This document shows, piece after piece, positions 8,660-20,600 of a stretch of 64,000 bases of DNA. The translations under genes and the position numbers were made by a program. The first letter of the stretch is position 1; each line of letters opens with the position of its first letter. Source of the DNA: Certhia americana (Eukaryota > Chordata > Aves > Passeriformes > Certhiidae); assembly GCA_018697195.1 (NCBI GenBank), contig CM031864.1:23570086-23634085 (forward strand), written 5' to 3'. Below the pieces are notes generated by a model that saw only the letters and a list, made by a program, of their open reading frames with translations, had not been told where the DNA came from and did not search any database.

Positions 8660-11600
8660 CCTCACACTCAGGATATGTAATCACTCCATCCAGGCACTGT
8701 GCTCTGAATTTGTCTTTCTGGGAAACCTTCCTGTACCCGTACTTGCACTCAAAGACAACATGGTCCCCCGAGTGATAGTAACGACTCGGCTGGCTCGTCG
8801 ATTGCAACTGAATATTGTTCTTTTCCATGGTGTTCCTATCCAGGGCACAGTTCCCTGCATAAAAATACTTCTGTTATCTGCCTGTAGATTTCACACTGGA
8901 CAACTGATGCTCTGTTGGCAGCCCCTGAGTGCCCTTTCCCCAGCAGTCTCCCCAGCTCAGGTGTACTGGGCAATGACTTCTCGGGGGCACTGCCCCCCTA
9001 TTCCTGCAGCCTCCAGGAGGCGCCCACACCCTGGCTCACAGTCAGGAAAGGCAGGAGCCTTCAGCTTTAAAAATGCAACAATAGAGCAGTGAAGTTGGAG
9101 AGAACATGACTTACTTCCGGGCGTGCACTGTGGGTATTGCAGTGTCCCCTCCACACACTGTACTCTGAAGCTGGAAGAATTTGGGTCTTCCAAGTTGCCT
9201 GGTTTACAACGGAATTCAATAAAGTCACCTGATGTGGAGTACAGCTTGGTTTGCACAACCCATTTCAGCTCAATATTGTTTCTTTCCATATCTTCTTCTG
9301 ATGCCGTACAGGCCACTTGAAAAAGTCAAGAGAAGAGTGTTAGCACTTCCTGCAGACACAGCACATGTAACTGCTCTGCACCTAGAGCCTACAGAAGTTC
9401 TTCACATCAAAAAACACTTCCAAGTATGTGCTATGACCCTCTGTTATTTGCAACAGAAAAGACATTCACATCCAAGCTAAAGGGGGAAAAAAAAGCCCTG
9501 GGAGAAGCCTTGTCACACTGACACTCACACAGGGCAAGAATGAAGCACAGGTGGGGAAGAAGACACAAAGTACCAATGAACTTCCCCATATATATTTTAA
9601 GATCTCCCCTTCCACTTAGTTACTTCTCTAAATTTGTTTTCTAATCACGGAGGCACCCCTGGCTTTCCCCAGCACTGCCACTCATGCAGACCCACGCTCC
9701 TGGCTCACAGCCTGCTGGGTGCAGCCATGTCCCCAGCCCAAGAGCACTCAGGAGCTCTGCACAAGTTACAGAGATCTCCTCACAGGAGGGTCCAGCCAAC
9801 TCCCCTCCTCGTGGACCTGGTGGCAGCAGAGGGGATGGCACAAGCTGAATTTAAGAAGAAACTCCTTTGGGACAAAAGGAGGACTCATTGCCATTCTGCC
9901 CCATCAGCACTGTGGCACCAGCACCAGTGCTACCCTCAGGGTCTGAGAAGAGGAGCAGTCAACCCAGCCTTTGGCTGCCCAGATGTGCTTCAACCTACCC
10001 AGGCAAACTGGGGGGCTTGTCCACTGCCCATTAAGACAGGTGATTGTCGGAGATCCTTTCAAGATATAGAAATCTGGGCATTTGTATTCCACAGTATCAC
10101 CTTGTTGATATTCTTGCAAGGGGAAGACAAGAAGCTCTCCACTTTGAATAGCTGGAGGTGTGCCACATCTCCCGGCTTGTCCTGAAAGAAATTTCCCAAT
10201 CAGAGAGGAAGTTCAACTGCAGAGAAGGTCTAGTCACCCACACTATGTTGGCACTACTCAGAGAGGTAGAGGAAAGCAGAGAGAAAACCACACAGCCGGC
10301 AGGAGCAAGAGTTTCTCATTTCTCCAATGTTCAGGCTCACAACTGACACCTCACCCCATCTGAGCACAGCTTAAATGTTTGCAGCTGCCTGCAGGATTAA
10401 GTCTTGTCCTGCATAAGGTGTGGCACTTGGCCCTTGAGTGAAGACACCTGGGTCACTCAGCTCGGTAAAGTCATCCCATCTGAACAGAAACATGGGAAAA
10501 TGGCCTTGATCTGAGTGTGCCAGAGCCATGGAGCTGTGAGGGCACTGAGATGTTACATGACAGTAAGGCAGCTTTGTGATGCCATCACTGACAGGAGGCT
10601 GGATGAAGAGACAAAGAGAAAAATTACCTTTGCATGTTGGCAGCTCTGTCCAGGTCCCATTTTGGCACACTACAGTTGAAGCCCCAGTCATCTGAAAATT
10701 TTTCCAGCACTGATACTTTGCACTCTCCCCAGGGATATACCTGGACTTTTTAATACCATCAATTCTACCACCAGCAATTTCTGGAGGAGGTTCACATGTC
10801 ACATCTGAAAAGATACAGGGCGGCAGTCACCTTTGCAGTTGTTAAGATGTTCATCTATACAACCAGAAGTGAAACAAATTAGCCTTGTTACAATTTCTGT
10901 AAAGATTTTCTTCCTCAGGTGGGTCACAGGAGTTCACCATGGGGAAAGCAATGAGGTGTGGCAGTGGCAGCAGAACACTGTGTGGGACTCTCAGGAGATG
11001 GCAGGGGCAATAGGAGTTTCTAGAAAAAGCCAGTGTCTCTGTACTTACACACAAGAACCACACCAGCCTTGTCTCTCCCTGGGGAGCCCTGGCTTCCCGG
11101 GAAACCACAGGGGTAGCAGCCAAACTGATTCCCTGCTGAAATGCAGAGTTCTGGAGAGCTGGCAGTGCTGGAGGAGCTTGTCAGCTGCTCAGGGCTGGGA
11201 AAGCACAGCCAGCTCCACAGAGCTCTGCTCATCCTGCAGCCATGGACTGGGATGTGGGACTCTGGAGCACAGCTCCTCAATATTCCTTGTCACAGGAAAG
11301 ATCTTTCTTCTTCTATGGCCCTAGGAGATCTTACATGGTTTAGATCTGGATCTCTGCTAGGGTCTGCACTGGTCAGAGTGAAGCACTGCAGTGAAGCTGC
11401 TTCTCTGTCCTACTGCTGCTTCCATTCAGCTTTGAAGACAAGAGAGAATCCCTTACATGCCTGTCCGCTGAAAGTCAGCGTAGTGGTGGACACTGGGGAA
11501 ATACCAACGGCATACTGGAGAACGACAGAACAGCACATTTTAGGCCCTGCTTCTTCAGGAAAATTTTTGCTATTGATGGAAATATTCCCAGTATCTCTAG

Positions 11601-14600
11601 AAGCATCAAGTCCAATTAAAGTGCTGTTCAAGGAAGCAATAGCAAGTCCAAAGTTGGGATAGTATTGCAGTTTCAGTTTCAAACCGGACAGAGACATTAA
11701 TTATATATAGTGGTTTAGGTTTGTCAATTTGAGATTTCCTGGCCAACACACCAATGAAAGTGGTGTTTTGTTTTTTTTTACCATTAATTGAAACAGTTTT
11801 ATAAAGTCTTGTAATGCTGAAAGGTTGATTGAGTCCAAGCTTGGTCCAAGCTCTGCATTGGGAACATGGCTCGCTGTGCCTCTCTGTTTGGCCACAGGGT
11901 CTCTGCGAGCCAGCCCGACTCTGATGGGGTGTTGGAAACAGGAAAAACTGTCACTGATGCTTTTATCCTTCTGTCCTTAGTCAAGCTGGCTTAAAGTGGC
12001 TGATCACACAAAGTTCATTGCCAGCCATGCCGAGGTGTCCGTGCCAGGTGTCCCTCCGATCCTGGCCACGTGGCCACTCCTGGTCTGCAATGGTGGCTGC
12101 AGGGCTGCTCCTGGGCCCTGGGCAACTCTCCATCAAGCTGCCCCCGGTGCTAACACAGTCTCTGTCTGGCACAGTCTGGCAGGCTCTGCTAGGAAAGGGC
12201 TCATCCCTGCTGGCAAAGAGCCCCAGCTGCCTGTCGGGACAAGGCACAGTGAACTCCCCGCTCAGGGGCTCAGTACCCCACTCACCATCCCTCCAGTAAC
12301 AGAGATCTCCGCTGGGCCGCGGGGTCAGCCCGGACCCGGCCGTCACCATCTCCATGACTGGAAACCAAGAGAGCTATTCCCGGGGTAGTTTGTCTTATAA
12401 TGTGTATTTACAAAAGGTGTATCCACCCTTTTCAATGGTCTACTCAGGCTTCAATACTACAAAATTGTCCAATTAGAGCCAAACCAGGACAGTTAGCCAA
12501 AGAAAACAAGTAACAAAGGCGAAGTCTATAGAGTATTTAGGTAGAGAACTGGTTGCCTCTACGCTAACAGGCAAGGGGAAAGCACACAGATTCCTACCTC
12601 TGCACACTGGTGCTTGTGACCATTGACCATTTGAACACAAGATGTAATTTCCCCCTGTCATCTGGAAGTTGCTTTCACACTGGTAGTGCACCCTGGCACC
12701 GGGCAGGTACCTCTCCTGAGGAACGCTTGCGATGTGCGCATTGGGGATTTCAGGTGCAGCTCCACAGCTGACATCTGGAGAGACAGGAGTGTGTAGTGAG
12801 CAACAGAAGACTCACACCACACAGCATTCCAGAGCTCCTGGTGAGCAAAAGCACTATGAGTAGTGCACATTATTTTCTACAGGTAGAAAATGAAGGTTTA
12901 TTCTGATATATTATATGGTTTATTCTGCAACATTTCAGCACCCGATATTGTTTGCCTAAAGTTAGTAGAGAGAGGGAAGGCACAGAGATCAGCCAGCTGT
13001 GCTGCACAGCATCGTGTGCCACCATTTTGGAGAGTGACATGATTTATTTACTATTTGAAGGTGCATGTCAGCAACTGACATGCTTAGTGATGTGAAAATA
13101 AGATCCATTATGCTGCAGTTATCTGTTCCTGTGCACCCAGCACGCATTCTTCCATTGTGTCTGCCTGCTACCAGCTGCAGCTCCAGCAATGATTGCTTTG
13201 CTGATCTACCCTGCTTGCTGTTTCCCAGAAGCCAGAAAAATAGGTGTGCAGCAGCCCATTCAAATCAAGTCACCTGTTGGCTCTATTGGCCTGACTCACC
13301 TGCATGCCCAAGTAAAAATAATTTCAATTCACAACATGAAATGCTAAAAAGGATTATGGATCACTTAGAAGTGAACCTATACCTTCACAGAAGGGTGGTG
13401 CTGTCCAATTTCCCTTTCTGCAGATAATTTCAGGAGAACCAACAATCAGGAACCCTGAATCACACTGGTAGCGAATTGTTTCACCGGGCTCATAAAATTT
13501 CTTCTTTCTGCCTTCAAATTGAGCATTGGCAACTTTTGGAACACTTCCACATGGCATTTCTGAAAAGATAACAGAAATCTGCTGCTTGCGCTACTGTGAT
13601 ACACACTGAGGAAGCATACTTTTTCCATCAAACCAGGTCCATTAGAGAGCTATTCCTAACATTTGCAGTCATCTGCTGACAGTGGATTATATGATTATAT
13701 AATTATAGTTAGATAATAATTGTATAAAAGATAGTATACAGAAGATTAAAAAGTCATTCCCTCAAATAATACAGACTTCATTTGCTGAAATACTTCAATT
13801 CTGTTTCTAAACATGCCAGAAAGTTTTACTCAAGGCTTTTGTCCCTTGCTACACTGACATGATTTCCACCCCTGAGGCACCACAGCAACTTTTAGTCACC
13901 AGTGGACTCTGTAGAAAAGAGATCCTTGGATCAGGAGGATATGCCTAGGACTCATCTGGCAGAGATATGAACTGGACAAAGACTACAAGAAAATGAAGGA
14001 ACATTTAAAAACTAAGCTGCATTCAGAAAGTCAGTTTTACATCCAATCAGGATTGTTCTGAAGACATCCATGATGGACGATAAGATTCCACAGCAAAATA
14101 TGGACTGGAAAAATAAACTTTTACTGATCAGCCTCCAGTTTAAAATTCTTTCCATTTCATTGCTAAATGCATTTTTAAAAAAGTAATTTTTGATATTACC
14201 AAAGCATGAAGGAGCTGCCGTCCATTTTCCCATAGAGCAATTTGTCTCTGTTGGTCCATCTAACATGTATCCAGAACGTGAAACGTACGTCAATCTAGCA
14301 CCAGCCAGATAAATTGTTTTCCCTTCTCTTTCAATTTTTAAGTTTGGAGTTTCCAGCCTTGGAGCATCAGCACATTCTACAGTTTGTGGTGGCAAACATG
14401 GTCTTTCTAAAAAACAAAGGCAACACAGATAAACAAAAATGAAAGACACAATCAATATTGCAACTGTAACTGAGTAATAAATAATTTACAGAATACAGAA
14501 CACTATTTAAGGCCCCCAGTAAAAACTGAGACTCTGTTATACAATATATTAAACCAAAAAAATAAGCACACAGCTCTTGAGGGGCTACCTGAAAATTGTA

Positions 14601-17600
14601 TACACCATCTCAGATGAGTCTGTGCAAATGAAGACTGCAGTTGTTTGCATCCTTTTTAGCAACTTATGTTCTACTGCTTTCCTGCAGTTCCCTGTTCATG
14701 GTAATAACGGCAGCCTCCTGCTCATGATGACTGCAAATGAGTAGCACAGATAGTCAAAATAAAATGATGGAAAAGAAATACACCAGTACTGACCCACACA
14801 GTGAGGTGGTGATTGCCATTTCCCTTCTGTACAGGTTATTTCCTTTGCACCGACGAGCTGGAAACCATCAGGACATGAAAAAGTTGCTTTGCTCCCATTC
14901 CTGTAGTTTCTTCCTAATGTTGTCTGCTGAGCACCAGACACCTGAGGTGGAGGTGGGCACACACTCTCCTCAGCTAAGGACAGGTATTCATGTTACAACG
15001 GAACAAAGAGAAAGTGTAGCAGTTCAGCAGAGATTGCAACACGAACAACCAAGACAACACTGGTGCTAGATAACTCCAATAGCTATCTCAAGCTTTAATT
15101 AATACTCTGATCATTTTGTTCTGCTTCAGAAACAGCAGAGGTGCCTTTAGGTGCTCTAATGCTTTCAGAGTCATAGAAAAGAAAGCCACAGTTGTCTACA
15201 CCAAGCTAAGATAGAGTTTCTTGTCATCCCTCCTTTCTTTCCAATACAACTGCACACTCTTGTGTGCTTTTCCTGTTCCCCTCTCCGTAATGCACCATTT
15301 TAGGAAAACTGAACCAATGTCTGGAGTTCTTGTTTTGTTTTTTCTTCAGACTAAGCCGGTAGAGCTAAATGAGAAGGCTAAAAGAAAAGAAAGAAGAAAG
15401 CTAAAATTTTTCCACTCCAGGAATGAAGGACTCTTTCTTCCAAAGGAAAGAAAAAGGGAGAGAATAAGGTAGATCTAGGACGGAGATCTGAGGAGTCTTC
15501 CAGAGCTTGGTTTCTTGCTTCTAATGGTTCCAGAAAACTAAGGTAGGGACAGTGATTGTCATATTTCTCCCACTTCCAGGCATCATTTCCCATAAACCTG
15601 GTATAACCAAAGCCAGGAATGAGGCAATGGTTATTTTACAATCGCACTTTATTACAGACAACATCCTGCTCTGCCACGTGTAAAGGTAGACCTAAAGACA
15701 TGGATTGGTGTGTGTGACACACAGGCAGCCTCCTCTGGGTCTGTGTTTTTTCACTGGCCAGCTCAGCTTTTTTCTCATAGTTTCACTAGGAAGCAATTGG
15801 AAAGACAGAGGGAAAAAAAGTAGAATAGAAAAACTTTGAAGGTTTAGAGGAAATACAGGAACTTTGACCAGAGCTCTGTTTTGCATCAGGGTAAAGCACT
15901 TTTGAAGAACTGAGCTTAAATTTATCATTGCATCTTTCCTCGCCTCAGAAGTGCCAGTGACAACCATTCCAATTGTCAGAGTAGAGAGCATTAAGTGTGC
16001 CTTACTAACGTGGTGCATGTCTAAACCTAGTCAACTGCTCAAATCATGGCCACAACTGCCCCTTAGCATATGATCAAGTAAACATTTCTGCTTGAGCTAG
16101 TGATACAGGAATGCTAAGAATCCTTAGTAATGAGCATTTATCATGCCCACATCAAAAGAAATGGTACAAATGTAAACACACACCTGTACATGCAATCTCT
16201 GGTGTCCATCTCCCAGACACACAGGTTGCCTGTTTAACATTTTCATCAGTTAATGTACATGTATAATGTATAACTTTATAGAACCCAGCCTTCCTTCTAG
16301 ACATGGGATACTGGCCAGAGCGCACCAGTTCAATGTCCTCTGGAATTACACATTGAGGGGATGCATCTGAAAAAAAAATAAAAAAGGGCTTGAAAAGTAC
16401 ACTTAGATCTGACAATATATACTGATGAAGATGCACAGAAGTTCAGTTGTACAAAAGTTCCATGTGAATTTGAGGAAGAACTTTACTGGACAGGTGCTTG
16501 AGCAGGGAGGTTGGACCAGATGACCCACTGTGGTCCCTTCCAACCTTACTCATGCTGTGATTCTGTGAGAACTAATCTACTAAAAGTGGTTAGGGTGGGA
16601 TAAGCCTAACACATTGTGGCTATTAATATTACTTTGGATTCTTTTTAATAATTAACTTAAACCACTGGGCAAGTATCTATTTCCTTCCCTTTACAAAACT
16701 GGAGGTGCAGAGTCTTTTCCAGGAGGAAGAACATGCTTCCATTTTAAAGGAACAAATTAAAACCACTTAGTTTTGATGCATGAATGATGCATGATGCATG
16801 CATGTAGCATGTCTGGCTACATACTGATGGCTGAAGTCCTTCAAATTTTGTATACAACTGTGTTACTTACACTCACATCTGAAATACTATAGAAACAGAT
16901 TACCAGCACAAACAGGTAAAGGCTTCCATTCTCCATTAAGGCATTTTATTTTCATTTCCTCAGTATTGTCAGAGGCTGGTTTACATGCACAAGTTACTTC
17001 ATCCCCATGTGAATACTGGGTCTGGTCTGCCTGATGCAGAACAACATTCGGGATAGAGGAAGGCGATTCACATGGCATTTTGTCTTCTGTTGAAAAGAGC
17101 AGAAGTATCCCATAATAATACAGGAATCACATATCAATAGCTGAAAAAACTTAAATAAAAAATAACTATATTTGTATTTGGTGGACCAAACCTACACCCA
17201 CTAATTGTAGCAACTAAATCTCAACACAGCTGAAGTACGTTTATCCAGTTTGCTAAATTGCTCTCCTGTCTTTTCCCTTCTTTTTCCAACACTAGCATGA
17301 TCCACAGGTAATTTCACTTGACAGTACTTTCCCAAACTGCTGGTACACAAACCATAAAGAGTAAGGAAAACTTGAATTAATTCAAGTCACCTGAATCACT
17401 GATTCTGATCAGTCAAAATTATAATTGATCATATTCCTGCACATTCATAATGTGCCCTTTTGGGTAGAATTATTACAAGAACTGAAACCCATTGTGAGGT
17501 CTCTCAGAGGACTGCAGATCTGTCAGCTCTCTGTGAGAACTGCAGTTCCTGCTTTGGGCTGGCACTGTTGCAACAGTGGTGATAGCACAAGGTAATGGCT

Positions 17601-20600
17601 TGTCATACGATTTTATCTTACTATTTTATTACTTTGAACAGAACATTACATCTGCAAATACATGCTTTTAATTGTGAAAATATCTATGATGCAATAGTCT
17701 GCAGAGAATTACGGACTTCTCAGAAGTAAGGGCTGAGTAGATTACCAATGCAAGAGGGAGCAGATGACCACTGTCCATCAATACATTCTATTTCTTTTGA
17801 TCCAACCAACTTAAATTCGCTGTTACATTCATATTGCTTTCTGTTCCCATGCTGGTACTGATCCACAGAGCCACCAACAATGCTTCCATTGGCAATTTCA
17901 GGGGGAGGTCCACAGCCTGTGACACTCACTGAAATCAAGAGATCAAATCTATGCTCTGAACTCAGTACTTTCACCACACTTACATGTAAAGTACAACATA
18001 AAACAAAGAGAATGTATCATTTAAAGTGAAGAAGAAAAATCAGTGGAACAGGTTAAACAGATCATTGATTTATGCCTTTGGAAATCTGGATTTGTGCTGG
18101 GCTGGAGGTCACAAACAGGTACATGTGACCCAGGCTCACTCTTGTCTCTCGCTTCCATGCACTGTCAATGCCTGCTCTGAGAAAAGTGGTGGATAAAACC
18201 AACCCAGTTTTAAGGGAAAAGTAAAAAAGCATTACAAGAATGATAACTTCAGTATTCTTAAAACAAAACTGGCAATTCTGCAAGGAATAACTTATGTCCT
18301 AAAAATTACCCAGCAAAACATGCATATATACACACACATATATACATACAATATATTAAAGGAATTCACTTTTGATGCAGTGAATGGAACTCCTACTAAG
18401 GGAGCTTAAAATGTTCCTGAGCTAAAGAGCCAAATACATGAAATAGACTTGCTTTTAAATGCAAAAGAGGGTGATCAAAAAGAAGGATAACAGAGTAAAA
18501 GTCACCAAAAAAGCTGACTGAGAGGGAGGTTCCTTTCTTCTCTCAAATTTTGTGAAAGCCTATGCACCTCATGAGAGGGCTCAGCACCAGCACAAGAAGC
18601 TCTTCTCAGACTCCAGGAAGTCGTGTTCTAAGTTTAAATAATGCTAAGTACAAAGGTACATATTTTTCCTTCCGCATGAATGTGTGCATCCTACTTTATG
18701 AAACTAAGAACTTCACAGGAAAATCCTTCGCTGGGTTTCTTTTGTTTGGGTCCAACTCTGTGTCATCTCCAAAACCATTTTTTCCCTTCAACTTTATGTG
18801 ATCAGAAAAAAAGAGCACAGAATGTGATATCTGATGCGTATCAATATTAGGCAATGGCAAAACTAGGATTTTAGAATACAGTAAGAGAGGACACTACTCA
18901 AATTAATCATTGCCAAACTGCACATTATTTATGCAGTTTTGAACAATAAGATATTTTTCAAACATTATAGTCAATAACCTGATTAATATTTTGTACAAGC
19001 CATTTACCAGCTCAGTTTCAGTACTGCAAAAGAATTACCTTGACACACTGGTGGTGATGGAAACCATCCAAAGTGATAGCACTGAGTAGAGGCAGGTCCC
19101 ACCCTTTTGTAGTTTTTTGCACAGGTAAATTTCACAACAGCTCCACTGCCGTATTTACGCCTCCTGGGAGAGAAATCCCCATTGCTCAACTGCAGCAGTG
19201 TACATTCAATTTCTATGGAGAAAAAATATTTTAAGGTATAACGAACAACCTACAGAAAGTACATGAAATGCTATTGGTTAGAACAAAACCAAAGGCAGGC
19301 TTAAAGAAAAAAGGCTCACTAAGTGTATACAGAGAGTGACACTGATTAGCAAACACAAGAATATTCACCATGACACTGAGGTTCTGGACTCCATTCTCCA
19401 TTTTTGCTACACATTGTGGTGTCAGTTGGCATGTTATTTGTAGTTTTATATCCCTCCAAACATGAATATTCAATAGTATCTTCAGGCATGAACACAGTTT
19501 TGTTTGTGTGGTGAATCAAAATGTCCCTTGGTGCTTTACATGATTCTGTAGAATAAAACAAAATTAGTGTATTTAGTTATCCAGAAGCACTGCCCTCTGG
19601 AAGCATCATCCCTTCAAGAATATTTAAAATATCAATAATCCTGCACTGTCAGAATATTATTGTAGACTATGCAGCATATTCACGTATTATCTATTGCATT
19701 AATCTTCTCAAATTTGTCTAGAAGTAATATTTAGGATAAATATTTCTTCCTTAGATCCAGTCATTTCCTTTTGCTGCTATATTATTATCATTACCATTTT
19801 TATCACTATTATTAATTTAGGTATCACAGCAAATGGTTTGTACTGCTCTTCCCATGGTCAGTTGTGAGTCAGAAAAAAGCCACAAAATCCTAGGTAAAGG
19901 CAGTCTGAAATAAAAGGACAAGATAAAATAGCAGCTAAAGTTGGTGAATATTATGACATAAAACAATACAAGAGTAAGTCTCTTCCTGTACTACACCTGT
20001 ATTCAGGAGAGGAAGGAACTTTGAAATAATGAATCCTATTTGTCTCTAGTTTGGTCATATTTAAATAAAGTTCTTGGCAGAATGCCTTGGTTCACAGATG
20101 TTGCTTCATAAATTGGGAGTACATTTGGGCAAATGTACCTTGTATCAGGTAAGAACCACTGAAGAGGTCAGTGATTACCATGAACTCAGTGCTAAAGAGA
20201 TTCAAAAAGATCCTCTACATTTTCTCTCTATTTCTTGAAGCCTGAGAGAGGTTAATCTCTGGAGGATCAGCCCTCTCTCTGAGTCTCCCTCTGCCCAGCA
20301 AGAAACCCTTACAAATCAAGGTGACAAATCTGAGGCCACAGGACACACTGGTGACAGTGACAGGGAGCTCTGAAACCTTTTGCTACTCACTGATACACTT
20401 TGGAGGTGGAGTCCAGTCACCCTCTTGGCACTGTGTGTGCCCTGTTTCTTGTCCTTCTGGAGTCACAAAGCCAGAGTTACATTTATATGAGATCTTCTCT
20501 TTTAAATTGAATGTTGTCTTCCACGAGTTCAAATAGCCATTCTCAAAAATTAAATGCTGACATTTTTCTGAAAGAGACATGATTTCTTCCAAGTAAAGCT

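Noticed and set aside
8589..9092. Plus-strand frame of 167 codons
   Set aside because: It is antisense to the CFH CCP20-CCP21 exons, which explain this stretch.
9634..10185. Plus-strand frame of 183 codons
   Set aside because: It is antisense to CFH CCP19, and its sequence is compositionally odd with no family resemblance.
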